Assembly: GCF_018687695.1 (NCBI RefSeq)
Contig: NZ_CP061303.1
Span: forward strand, 868,001 to 932,000
Direction: 5' to 3'
Length of the DNA: 64,000 nucleotides
Source: Polynucleobacter sp. MG-6-Vaara-E2
GTDB taxonomy: Bacteria; Pseudomonadota; Gammaproteobacteria; Burkholderiales; Burkholderiaceae
In this document: one piece after another, positions 1 through 8,466 of the stretch
How the letters are laid out: each line of letters starts with the position of its first letter
Position numbering within the stretch: position 1 is the stretch's first letter
The notes under the pieces: model-generated
What the model saw: the letters and a program-made list of their open reading frames with translations, nothing else
Told to the model about the DNA's origin: nothing
Database searches by the model: none
Position numbers and translations under genes: made by a program

Positions 1-1305
1 AATGGTGAACCCAACTTCTTTACTACCCTTTAAAGAGGCTTTCAGCGGATCCATGCCTTCTTCAACATAGCGCATGATGTTCTCAAGCACCACAATCGCA
101 TCATCAACTACCAGGCCAACAGCCAGAGTAATGCCAAGTAAAGAAATGTTATCTAGGCTATAGCCCAAGAAATACAGCAAGAAGAATGCACCAATCAATG
201 AAATAGGCAGGCTGATCGATGGTATGACTGTTGCTGATACATGTTTTAAGAATAAGAAGATAACAAGAACTACCAAGAGCACAGTTAATGCCAGGGTGTA
301 GTTCACGTCATGAATCGCCTCAATAATCGACAGTGAGCGGTCATTGAGTAACTGGAGCTTGATGGACTCCGGCATTTGCTTTTGTAGCTCGGGCAATAAT
401 TGCTTTACCGATTTCACAACCTCTACGGTATTAGCGCTAGGTTGACGCAAGATAGCAATCGCGATGGAGCGTTCACCATTGGCGCTTGCCAAGGTCTTCA
501 CATCTTCATAACTCTCAGAAACCTCAGCAATATCTTTCAAATAGATGGGCAAACCATTTTTCTGGCTAATGATGAGATTACCGAATTCTTCAGGCCTAAC
601 TAATTGTGGGTTGGCATAAATTGTGATGGCCTGACGGGGTCCATCAAGAACGCCCACCGGGCTATTAGCATTTGCTTTATTGATGGCAAGGGCTACATCA
701 TCCATGGTGAGATTACGATTGGCCAAAGCATCAGGATGAGCGCGGACGCGAACCGCATAACGCTTTGCACCATAGACCAACACCTGAGCAACACCACTAA
801 TAGTGGAGATATTGGGTGAAAGCAAATTTTCGGCGTATGCATTGAGATCGGACAGGTTGACTGATGGCGAGCTCATACGAACAACTAAGACTGGCGTATC
901 TGCTGGATTCACTTTTCGATAAGACGGTGGAATTGTCATCTCAATCGGCAAGCGCTTTTGTGCGCGCAATAGCGCTGCTTGAACGTCCACGGCCGCTTTA
1001 TCAATATCACGATCATTGTTGAATTCGAGCGTAATACTAGTGCTGCCTAGAAAGTTTGTTGAGCTAATGACGGTGATGCCGTCAATAGTTGAGAATTCTT
1101 TTTCCAATGGAAGCGCAACAGACGCAGCCATATTCTCAGGCGATGCACCTGGTAGCGAGGCGCTTACTGAAATAATTGGTGAATTAAAACTTGGTAGCGC
1201 AGCTACCGGAATTTTTAAATAGGCAACTGTGCCTGCGATCACGGTTGCTACGGAAAGCAACACGGTCATCACGGGCCGCCGAATACATAACTCGGATAGC
1301 GTCAT
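1..1305 (-). CDS. RND efflux transporter permease, N-terminal part (gene continues beyond window)
   Basis: These are the first 435 codons of an inner-membrane RND drug/proton antiporter; the rest lies left of the window. The ATG at 1305 overlaps the stop of the upstream fusion-protein gene (ATGA), so the two are translationally coupled. Translation of the reverse strand gives a first membrane helix at about residues 12-30, then a long periplasmic porter region, then a helix bundle from about residue 336. The motif GLVVDDAIVVLEN starts at residue 397; its Asp pair (401/402) corresponds to the proton-relay aspartates of AcrB. The family is HAE1-like (AcrB/MdtB/MexF). The substrate cannot be read from sequence. 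No TolC-type outer-membrane gene is present in the window. Confidence 0.93.
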   Translation of the reverse strand, partial: MTLSELCIRRPVMTVLLSVATVIAGTVAYLKIPVAALPSFNSPIISVSASLPGASPENMAASVALPLEKEFSTIDGITVISSTNFLGSTSITLEFNNDRDIDKAAVDVQAALLRAQKRLPIEMTIPPSYRKVNPADTPVLVVRMSSPSVNLSDLNAYAENLLSPNISTISGVAQVLVYGAKRYAVRVRAHPDALANRNLTMDDVALAINKANANSPVGVLDGPRQAITIYANPQLVRPEEFGNLIISQKNGLPIYLKDIAEVSESYEDVKTLASANGERSIAIAILRQPSANTVEVVKSVKQLLPELQKQMPESIKLQLLNDRSLSIIEAIHDVNYTLALTVLLVVLVIFLFLKHVSATVIPSISLPISLIGAFFLLYFLGYSLDNISLLGITLAVGLVVDDAIVVLENIMRYVEEGMDPLKASLKGSKEVGFTI

Positions 1306-2669
1306 TTTTTGTCTGTAGTGCTTGGAGTAGCTGGAGGCGTGGCCGATGCAGCAGGCTGGGCTGGTGCACTGGGTGCTGAAGGAGTTGATTCTGGTTTAGC
1401 CCCTGGCTTCTCACTAGACTTCGCCTCGCGTGTTTTGCCCCCCGGACGAAGGTTTTGCTTTCCTTCGACCACAACCTTATCACCTGCCTGGATGCCGGTG
1501 ATGACAGAAGAGCCTTGATAGTCATAAACCACTTTGACTGGTACTAGACTGGCTTTGCCTTCTTTATCCAAGGTGAAGACAAATTTCCCGCGTGGATTGA
1601 TGACCACTGCCTGAGAGGGAACAGATAGGGCATCCTTTAAATCGCTGGCAACCAAAGAGACGCGTGCAAATTGACCCGGGAGCAATGTCATTGAGTCATT
1701 CGGAATTTGCGCTTTAACTCGTACGGCTGCAATGGATGGATCTACTTGGTTATCAACCACCAATACTGTGCCTTCATAAACCTTCTTGCTTGAATCGCCT
1801 ACGGTGACCTTCACTTTTAAGGGCTCACCATCCAATTGATTTTCAAGTAGCGTTGGAATATCTTTTTCTGGGATAACAAACTGCACATTAATAGGATTTA
1901 ATTGGGTAATGGTGACCATTGATCCAACACTGGAGGTGGCAGTTGAACTGGTTGCAGTAGTGACGACGTTACTTGCTTGTACCAAAGAACCAGGAAATAC
2001 GTTCACGATACCGGCACGTCCATCAATTGGTGAGCGGATGTAGTCAAATGAAAGTTGAACTTCAGCTGCTTTAGCTGCGGCTTGGGCGGACTTGGCATTC
2101 GCTAAGGAGGTCTCTAAACCTGCTTTAGAGATAAAGTTCTTAGCAACCAACTCCTTGGCGCGTAAATATTGCTTTTGGGCGTCATCAGCTAATGCCTTGA
2201 GCTTTTCATAATTTGCCTTGTCGTTGCGATCATCAAGGGTAAATAGCAGATCGCCCGCTTTGACCTCCTGACCATCTTTGACATTGATCTTTGCTACTGT
2301 ATTGCTGACCATTGGGCGTATATCAACAATGCTGTTAGAAACAATCGTTCCAGTAGCCTCAATGATGAGCGGTACATCTTTCTTTTCGACAATGACAGTT
2401 GTTACAGTCACTGGACCACCAGCTTTATCGGGCGCCGGGAAAAAATAGTCATAAGCTTTGGAGGCCGCGTAAAGAACGATGATGACTAATAAAATGCGCC
2501 ACTTAAATTTCAGAATAAAAGCTTTAGTAGTAGGAACATCAAGCTGTTTTAATTTACCCAGCCGAGGCGATGCTTTTTGCCAAAGTGCGCACAAACGGGT
2601 CTTGCTGCCATTTTTCAGTTGACCTAACTTGGCGACAAGCTGATCGAGAGAAGATTCAATTTTTGACAC
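1302..2669 (-). CDS. RND efflux periplasmic adaptor (membrane fusion) protein
   Basis: 455 aa. This is the AcrA/MdtA-type adaptor that links the RND permease to an outer-membrane channel. A single membrane anchor lies at about residues 58-72, not a cleavable lipoprotein signal. It is preceded by an unusual, basic cytoplasmic N-terminal arm of about 55 residues. The lipoyl/hairpin core follows (DGQEVKAGDLLFTLDDRND, then a coiled-coil rich in Ala and Lys, then DYIRSPIDGRAG), and after it the beta-barrel domains. The last 45 residues are a Pro/Ala/Ser/Lys linker without obvious fold. The stop overlaps the permease start by 4 bp. The promoter should lie in 2670-2781, but I saw no strong sigma-70 match there. 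Confidence 0.93.
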   Translation of the reverse strand: MSKIESSLDQLVAKLGQLKNGSKTRLCALWQKASPRLGKLKQLDVPTTKAFILKFKWRILLVIIVLYAASKAYDYFFPAPDKAGGPVTVTTVIVEKKDVPLIIEATGTIVSNSIVDIRPMVSNTVAKINVKDGQEVKAGDLLFTLDDRNDKANYEKLKALADDAQKQYLRAKELVAKNFISKAGLETSLANAKSAQAAAKAAEVQLSFDYIRSPIDGRAGIVNVFPGSLVQASNVVTTATSSTATSSVGSMVTITQLNPINVQFVIPEKDIPTLLENQLDGEPLKVKVTVGDSSKKVYEGTVLVVDNQVDPSIAAVRVKAQIPNDSMTLLPGQFARVSLVASDLKDALSVPSQAVVINPRGKFVFTLDKEGKASLVPVKVVYDYQGSSVITGIQAGDKVVVEGKQNLRPGGKTREAKSSEKPGAKPESTPSAPSAPAQPAASATPPATPSTTDKK

Positions 2670-2781
2670 AGTCTCGTTTTTCTAAGTTTTTTATAGTTTA
2701 AATGCGGTTTATAGCTACTTTATAGCTCGCCCATTCTCTCATAAGCAGGCTTAATAAGTGCTGGTCTGAGGCTTATTGGCT

Positions 2782-3246
2782 CTAAGGCAAAAACTCCTCA
2801 ACCCCCTTATTGGCGAGCTGGTCTGCCAGCTCATTACCTGGGTGGCCAGCATGACCCCGCACCCAATGCCAAGAAATGTCATGGTCAGGCAGTAGAGCGT
2901 CTAATTCTTGCCATAAATCGGCATTTTTGACGGGATCCTTGCTGGCTGTCTTCCAGCCACGCTTTTTCCAGCCCTCCAGCCACTCAGTAACGCCTTTTTG
3001 GACATATTGGGAGTCCGTCCAAAGCTCCACTGAGCTTCTTTGTTTGAGTGCACGCAGAGCAAAGATCACTGCGCTAATTTCCATGCGGTTGTTGGTAGTG
3101 AGCTTCTCGCCTCCATGAATGTGCTTCTCATGGTTGCCTGATCGAAGAACTGCTCCCCAACCCCCAGGCCCTGGATTCCCTTTGCAAGCACCATCGGTAT
3201 AAATAACGATATGGGGCGGATGATGGGCGGTCTTGGAATGTGGCAT
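2782..3246 (-). CDS. rnhA: Ribonuclease HI
   Basis: 154 aa, close to the E. coli length of 155. It cleaves the RNA strand of RNA-DNA hybrids, removing R-loops and primers in the cytoplasm. The catalytic set is intact with a constant +8 offset from E. coli: Asp18 (YTDGACKGNPGPGGWG), Glu56 (TTNNRMEI), Asp78 (WTDSQYV), His132 and Asp142 (GHAGHPGNELAD). It lies 9 bp downstream of the YafS-like methyltransferase on the same strand, so the two are probably co-transcribed. The order gloB/yafS/rnhA is the same as in E. coli, where dnaQ follows; dnaQ is not seen here. Confidence 0.97.
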   Translation of the reverse strand: MPHSKTAHHPPHIVIYTDGACKGNPGPGGWGAVLRSGNHEKHIHGGEKLTTNNRMEISAVIFALRALKQRSSVELWTDSQYVQKGVTEWLEGWKKRGWKTASKDPVKNADLWQELDALLPDHDISWHWVRGHAGHPGNELADQLANKGVEEFLP

Positions 3247-3255
3247 CTCAGTAAT

Positions 3256-4074
3256 TTACTGCTTCTGACTGTTCTTCAAAGAATCACGCAATTGATTTCG
3301 CTCAGCGGCTGGACTGAGTTGGGTAATGGCGGGTATCCGTACAGGTTGAACTTGTCCTATGAGGCGCATGCCTTTGTGTCGTTTAATTGCAGATACAAGA
3401 AAAACTGCCCCAAAAATTGGCCACCAGCGGTTGCCCATCGATTCCAGAAATTCCATTCTGGACATAGATGATTCACCATGAAGCGGGAATTTATAGCAAC
3501 CAAAATGACCACGGTCTAGAGAGTAATTTAAAAGCTGTAGCCAGTCCTTCACTCGAATCAAGCTAATAAATTGACCGTCTCTCGGAAGGAAAGGATTACC
3601 TATTAATCTACTGAGATACTGACGGGCACCCCATAAGCTTGCAGGATTGAAACCCGAGATCACAAGGCGACCTTCAGGACGCAAGATGCGATCGACCTCA
3701 CGCAAAATTTGATGGGGATCTGCAGCAAACTCAAGAACGTGAGGCAGCACTACAAGGTCAAGGCTTTCATTGGCAAAAGGGAGCTCAGAGGTATTTCCTT
3801 CAATTAAATGCCAGTTAAACCTGGATGCATATTCAAGGTTGTCGTTCGCATGAATGAGTAGTGCATGCAAAGGCATCCGGTTCTCGCTAAGCGCATTCAT
3901 TTGCGGTAAGCCAATTTGTAAGGCATGGAAGCCAAAAACATCGGCCACAATTTGGTCAAAACATTGTTGCTCCCAACGCAGTACATAGCGACCAGGAGGA
4001 GATTGCAGCCATTTCTCCCATGAGCTCCATGGGGGTGCAGGCATCTGCGAGGGGATGGGTGGGGTTGGTATCAT
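3256..4074 (-). CDS. SAM-dependent methyltransferase, YafS-like
   Basis: 272 aa class I methyltransferase-like protein. The C-terminal half of the Rossmann domain is recognisable: NESLDLVVLPHVLEF (post-II/strand 4 region) and LREVDRILRPEGRLVISGFNP, the usual methyltransferase-11 signature. The canonical GxGxG loop is poorly kept in the N-terminal part, as in YafS. The substrate is unknown. Position next to rnhA and divergent from gloB supports the YafS assignment. The annotated ATG is only 6 bp from the gloB ATG; an internal Met11 (start 4044) would leave more room for a promoter and begins closer to the conserved WSSWEKWLQSPPGRY segment. The C-terminal tail is basic and Gln/Asn-rich. Confidence 0.88.
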   Translation of the reverse strand: MIPTPPIPSQMPAPPWSSWEKWLQSPPGRYVLRWEQQCFDQIVADVFGFHALQIGLPQMNALSENRMPLHALLIHANDNLEYASRFNWHLIEGNTSELPFANESLDLVVLPHVLEFAADPHQILREVDRILRPEGRLVISGFNPASLWGARQYLSRLIGNPFLPRDGQFISLIRVKDWLQLLNYSLDRGHFGCYKFPLHGESSMSRMEFLESMGNRWWPIFGAVFLVSAIKRHKGMRLIGQVQPVRIPAITQLSPAAERNQLRDSLKNSQKQ

Positions 4075-4080
4075 CGTCTT

Positions 4081-4890
4081 ATGGATAAGAATACTTTATT
4101 GCAAGTTTGGCCGATTCCAGCCTTTGACGACAACTACATCTGGTGTATCCACGATGGGAAGTCTGCCTTGGTGGTTGACCCAGGAGATTCCGCGCCTGTA
4201 TTGGAGTACCTCGAGAAGGCAAATCTCCAACTCAAGGGAATCCTCATTACGCATCATCACGCTGACCATACGGGGGGTATTTTCAATCTCTTAAATGCCT
4301 TGGGTCCCAAAATCCCGGTTTACGGTCCGGTTGGCGACAACATCCCAGGTAGAACAGATATTGTTATGGAGGGCGACAAGATAGAGATTGATTCTCCGCG
4401 CTTGAGCCTAAAAGTTTTTGAAGTACCAGGTCATACATTAAGTCACATTGCTTATTTTGCGAATATGCAAGCCAACGTTGTCGAGCCGATGCTTTTTTGT
4501 GGTGACACCTTATTTGCTTCAGGATGTGGACGTTTGTTTGAGGGTACGCCTACTCAAATGTCGCAGTCACTTGCTAAATTTGCGGCCTTACCAAAAAACA
4601 CCCTGGTCTTTTGCACTCATGAATACACGCTATCCAATATTCGTTTTGCATTAGCAGTTGAACCAAACAATGTGAATTTAATTTCCTGGGCAGAACGCGC
4701 GCAAGAGTTACGTCAAAAGGGACTTCCAACATTGCCAACTACTATTGGCCAAGAGCTTCAAGTAAACCCTTTTATGCGCTGTGATCAAGCTGAGGTGATT
4801 GCATCGGCAAAAGCAGTATCTGATCAGACGGATCTGCCGACCCCGGCCCATGTTTTAGCAGTCATTCGTGCCTGGAAAGATCGATTCTGA
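4081..4890 (+). CDS. gloB: Hydroxyacylglutathione hydrolase (glyoxalase II)
   Basis: 269 aa metallo-beta-lactamase-fold enzyme. It hydrolyses S-lactoylglutathione to lactate and glutathione, the second step of methylglyoxal detoxification in the cytosol. The binuclear metal motif THHHADHTGG is at residues 57-66 (His58, His60, Asp62, His63). Further ligands are in VPGHTLSHIAYF, LFCGDTLFASGCGRLFEGT and FCTHEYTLSN. The C-terminal HAGH domain is present (NPFMRCDQAEV ... AVIRAWKDRF), so the gene is full length. Its stop overlaps the mltD start by one base (TGATG), indicating coupled translation. It is divergent from the YafS-like gene with a 6 bp gap, so each promoter must lie inside or against the opposite coding region. 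Confidence 0.97.
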   Translation: MDKNTLLQVWPIPAFDDNYIWCIHDGKSALVVDPGDSAPVLEYLEKANLQLKGILITHHHADHTGGIFNLLNALGPKIPVYGPVGDNIPGRTDIVMEGDKIEIDSPRLSLKVFEVPGHTLSHIAYFANMQANVVEPMLFCGDTLFASGCGRLFEGTPTQMSQSLAKFAALPKNTLVFCTHEYTLSNIRFALAVEPNNVNLISWAERAQELRQKGLPTLPTTIGQELQVNPFMRCDQAEVIASAKAVSDQTDLPTPAHVLAVIRAWKDRF

Positions 4891-6326
4891 TGCGTTTGGT
4901 TTATGTGTCACTGTTGATTGCCGCTTTTTTATCGGGTTGTGCTAGCACCGGTGATTGGTCATCGGATACCCCAACCAAGCAAGGCTCAAAAGCCTCAGGT
5001 GCAACACGGATCAATTTAAAGAATCAGTCTGTCAGCAAGGTCTACGCACCCTCCGATAACTTGTGGCTTCGCATTCGGGACGGTTTCCAAATGAAGTCCA
5101 TGAATAGCCCCCTAGAGATTGAGCAGGTACGCTGGTTAAGCGCAAGACCAGACTACGTCAATCGCTCGATGGCACGCTCATCGCGTTACTTGTTCTACAT
5201 CGTTCAAGAGGTGAATGCGCGGAATATGCCAACCGAGATCGCATTACTCCCGTTTGTAGAAAGTGCATTTGTAACGAATGCAAAGTCGAGTGCAAAGGCT
5301 GTTGGTCTCTGGCAATTTATGCCTGCTACCGGAAAAGATTTTCAGTTAACGCAAAACGTTTTTCGTGATGAGCGCAGAGATGTCTTGCAATCAACGGATG
5401 CCGCCTTAGATTATTTGCAGCGCCTGAACAACCAATTCGGTAGCTGGGAACTTGCATTGGCAGCCTATAACTGGGGTGCAGGGAATGTTGCCAAGGCCCA
5501 GAAACGCAATCTTGCTGCAGGCCTTCCTACAGATTATGAGAGCTTAACAATGCCCCGTGAGACACGTATGTACGTGCCAAAACTCATGGCTTACCGAGCG
5601 ATCGTATTAGATCCTTCGGCTTATGGCATCGTGTTGCCGGAATTAGAAAATCACCCATACTTTGTTGCTGTTGATGTTGGTAGCGATATTGATGTTGCAT
5701 TGGTAATCAAGTTGGCGGAAATTCCTGAGGATGAATTTCATAGTCTGAATCCCTCATTTAATAAGCCAGTGATCTTGAGCAATGCCAATCAGCAAATTTT
5801 GCTACCTTTTGGTCATGCAGAAATCTTTCAATCCAATTTAAAGCAATACACTAAACCATTGTCGACTTGGACGGCTGTAAAAGTGAGCAAGACAGAAACC
5901 GTTGATCAGGCGGCGAAAACCCTGGGTGTTGAAGCTGATGCTTTAAGACAAGTGAATGGCATTCCCAAAGGGATGCGGATTAAGGCTGGCTCTACCGTCA
6001 TCATTCCCAAAACAGGTAATCGCTCGGGCGATGTGTCGTCAGCTATGGCGGATAACGCAAGTCTTAGCCTAGAAAAGCCGTCCTCATCAGCATCAAAGTG
6101 CCCCAAACCTGCAAAGGGCGCGAAGAACGCCAAGGCGGTGAAGTGCGCGCCAGCAAAATCGAATACTGCAGCTCAAACAGCTGGATCTAAGGGTAATTCT
6201 TCTCCAAAAAATGCTGCATCTCAGCATAAATCCGCATCGACAGGGCTTGCAAAATCTGCGAAAAATGATAGTTCAGTGTCCTCTAGTACCAATTCAAGCG
6301 GTAGGGGGACAAGCAAAAACCGGTAA
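4890..6326 (+). CDS. mltD: Membrane-bound lytic murein transglycosylase D (lipoprotein)
   Basis: 478 aa. It cleaves the MurNAc-GlcNAc bond of peptidoglycan to 1,6-anhydromuropeptides at the inner face of the outer membrane. A lipoprotein signal ends in the lipobox LSGC (Cys17). The SLT domain follows with catalytic Glu124 in LLPFVESAF, then SAKAVGLWQFMPATG and LALAAYNWGAGNV. One LysM-like domain is visible at about residues 325-373, whereas E. coli MltD has two. The last roughly 95 residues are a low-complexity Lys/Ala/Ser tail with several Cys, perhaps a peptidoglycan-binding linker. It is translated together with gloB (1 bp overlap), as in the E. coli neighbourhood. Confidence 0.95.
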   Translation: MRLVYVSLLIAAFLSGCASTGDWSSDTPTKQGSKASGATRINLKNQSVSKVYAPSDNLWLRIRDGFQMKSMNSPLEIEQVRWLSARPDYVNRSMARSSRYLFYIVQEVNARNMPTEIALLPFVESAFVTNAKSSAKAVGLWQFMPATGKDFQLTQNVFRDERRDVLQSTDAALDYLQRLNNQFGSWELALAAYNWGAGNVAKAQKRNLAAGLPTDYESLTMPRETRMYVPKLMAYRAIVLDPSAYGIVLPELENHPYFVAVDVGSDIDVALVIKLAEIPEDEFHSLNPSFNKPVILSNANQQILLPFGHAEIFQSNLKQYTKPLSTWTAVKVSKTETVDQAAKTLGVEADALRQVNGIPKGMRIKAGSTVIIPKTGNRSGDVSSAMADNASLSLEKPSSSASKCPKPAKGAKNAKAVKCAPAKSNTAAQTAGSKGNSSPKNAASQHKSASTGLAKSAKNDSSVSSSTNSSGRGTSKNR

Positions 6327-6354
6327 TTTCAGAAACTTTTAGATTAGGTTGACC

Positions 6355-8238
6355 ATGTCCTATAAAGCACATCACGAACGCTCAATTAAAGACCCTGACG
6401 GATTTTGGGGTGAGCAAGCAAAATTGATTCATTGGGAAAAACCGTTCGACAAAGTTTTAAATTACGACAATCCACCATTTGCAAAATGGTTCGAAGGTGG
6501 TCTTACCAATCTTTGCTATAACGCAGTAGATCGTCACTTTAAAGATCGTCCCGATCAGATTGCACTTGTAGCTGTCTCCACTGAGACCAATCAAGAAAAA
6601 GCCTATACCTATAAAGAGCTGTACGAAGAAGTCAATCGTATTGCTGCTATCTATAAAGCCAATGGTATTCAAAAGGGCGACCGCGTTCTGATTTACATGC
6701 CCATGATTGCGGAAGCATGTTTTGCAATGCTCGCTTGTGCGCGCATCGGCGCTATTCACTCAGTTGTATTTGGTGGTTTTGCATCACACAGCTTAGCTTC
6801 GCGCATTGATGATGCACAACCCAAGATGGTTGTCACTGCAGAAGCTGGTGCTCGTGGCGGCAAAGCCGTTCCTTATAAGCCTCTATTAGACGAAGCAATT
6901 ACTTTGGCGAGCTACAAGCCAGAAAAGGTCTTGATTGTTAACCGCGGTTTAACAGAATTCACTACCGTTGCCGGCCGTGATTTGGATTACGCAACGGAGC
7001 GTCAAAAGCATTTGAATGAGATCGTTGCGATTGAATGGGTTGATGCAACTCACCCCTCCTACATCCTGTATACCTCAGGAACTACAGGCAAGCCAAAGGG
7101 CGTTCAACGGGATACCGGCGGTTATGCTGTCGCCTTGGCTGCTTCGATGAAGCATATCTTTACTGGCAATGCCGGTGAAACCATGTTCTGTACTTCTGAT
7201 ATTGGGTGGGTGGTTGGACATAGCTACATCATTTATGCTCCGTTACTCAGCGGTATGGCAACCATCATGTATGAAGGAACCCCATTGCGTCCTGATGCAG
7301 GTATCTGGTGGGAATTGGTTGCGAAATACAACGTTTCTGTAATGTTCTCGGCACCAACAGCGGTACGTGTCTTGAAAAAACAAGACCCATCATTCTTAAC
7401 TAAACATGATCTCTCTAAATTACGCGCCTTATTTTTGGCAGGTGAGCCTTTGGATGAACCAACAGCAAGTTGGATTCATGATGCGATTAAGAAGCCGATC
7501 GTCGATAACTACTGGCAGACTGAAACAGGCTGGCCAATGCTGGCAATCCAACGTGGCGTAGAAGTGATGCCACACAAGTTTGGCTCACCAGGCGTGCCAT
7601 CTTTTGGTTACAACATGAAGCTCTTGGATGATGCAACTTCTGAAGAGTTGGGCCCAGATCAAAAAGGGGTTATTGCTATTGAAGGCCCATTGCCTCCAGG
7701 TTGTATGCAAACCGTATGGGGCGATGACAAGCGTTTCGTCAGCACCTATTGGGAAACCATTCCAGGCAAATTGATTTATTCCACCTTTGACTGGGGTATT
7801 AAAGACAAAGATGGCTACTTCTTTATTTTGGGTCGCACCGATGATGTGATTAACGTTGCAGGCCACCGTCTTGGTACTCGGGAGATTGAAGAGAGTATCT
7901 CTAGTCATCCTAATATCTCTGAGGTAGCTGTTGTTGGTATTGAAGATAAGCTGAAAGGTCAGGCTGCAATTGCATTCGTGATTCCAAAAGATGCTTCTAA
8001 AGCAGAAAACTTGGAAAAAGAGTGTATGAAGACAGTCGATAGCCAGTTAGGTGCGATTGCTCGTCCTGGACGCGTCTATGTGGTTACAGCTTTACCAAAG
8101 ACACGTTCTGGCAAGATCGTTCGTCGCGCCTTACAAGCGGTCGCCGAAGGGCGTGATCCGGGCGATATCAGCACCATGGAAGATCAAACTGTTTTGGCTC
8201 AAATTAAGACGATCATCGAGCAAAGCGCTGCCGCTTAA
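6355..8238 (+). CDS. prpE: Propionyl-CoA synthetase (PrpE-type acyl-CoA synthetase)
   Basis: 627 aa from the ATG at 6355; a TTG two codons upstream (6349) is the alternative start. It activates propionate (and some acetate) to the CoA thioester through an acyl-AMP. Motifs are YILYTSGTTGKPKGVQRDTG (P-loop, with the QRDTGGYAVALA continuation that I recall as typical of PrpE rather than Acs), DNYWQTETGWP, GRTDDVINVAGHR and the C-terminal PKTRSGKIVRR containing the lysine that is acetylated in this family. Length matches PrpE (about 628). It is only 28 bp after mltD, but there is no functional link. No other prp genes are nearby. Confidence 0.9.
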   Translation: MSYKAHHERSIKDPDGFWGEQAKLIHWEKPFDKVLNYDNPPFAKWFEGGLTNLCYNAVDRHFKDRPDQIALVAVSTETNQEKAYTYKELYEEVNRIAAIYKANGIQKGDRVLIYMPMIAEACFAMLACARIGAIHSVVFGGFASHSLASRIDDAQPKMVVTAEAGARGGKAVPYKPLLDEAITLASYKPEKVLIVNRGLTEFTTVAGRDLDYATERQKHLNEIVAIEWVDATHPSYILYTSGTTGKPKGVQRDTGGYAVALAASMKHIFTGNAGETMFCTSDIGWVVGHSYIIYAPLLSGMATIMYEGTPLRPDAGIWWELVAKYNVSVMFSAPTAVRVLKKQDPSFLTKHDLSKLRALFLAGEPLDEPTASWIHDAIKKPIVDNYWQTETGWPMLAIQRGVEVMPHKFGSPGVPSFGYNMKLLDDATSEELGPDQKGVIAIEGPLPPGCMQTVWGDDKRFVSTYWETIPGKLIYSTFDWGIKDKDGYFFILGRTDDVINVAGHRLGTREIEESISSHPNISEVAVVGIEDKLKGQAAIAFVIPKDASKAENLEKECMKTVDSQLGAIARPGRVYVVTALPKTRSGKIVRRALQAVAEGRDPGDISTMEDQTVLAQIKTIIEQSAAA

Positions 8239-8466
8239 GCTGTTCAGGTGAACCTCCTCAGTCTTCGAGTTGGGGGAGGAAATCTGCCTTTAGAGCCTAT
8301 TTGGCTGGGGATTCAAGGACTTAGGGACCAAAACTGGTATCATTGCAAGGTTCGAAACTTATTAAATACCCTAGCGCTTAAAGACACTCACCTCCCGCAT
8401 TAACAAGCCTCGGGTTGGTCTTTTTGGGGGTTTTGAGCGTCGGATGGAGCAGGGACTGGAGATGGT
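8239..8466 (+). promoter_or_regulatory. prpE-carA intergenic region with putative carAB promoter
   Basis: A 228 bp gap. A G-rich imperfect inverted repeat (CCTCC ... GGAGG, about 8254-8279) may end prpE transcription, but there is no clear T-run. An extended -10-like element, TGGTATCAT (8335-8343), is the best promoter candidate for carAB and would give a leader of about 115 nt. I could not identify an ArgR box or a pyrimidine attenuator with confidence. The GGAG at 8458-8461 is the ribosome site used to choose the carA start. Confidence 0.35.

Noticed and set aside
1184..1525. Minus-strand 113-codon ORF overlapping the efflux genes
   Set aside because: It runs out of frame across the stop/start junction of two clearly identified RND genes.
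6457..6759. Long antisense ORFs inside prpE, carB, ftsH, aroC and others
   Set aside because: They lie wholly within strongly conserved genes on the other strand, have no ribosome sites and show shadow-frame composition.
6355..8238. Acetyl-CoA synthetase (acs)
   Set aside because: The QRDTGGYAVALA continuation of the P-loop and the length of about 627 aa fit propionyl-CoA synthetase better.
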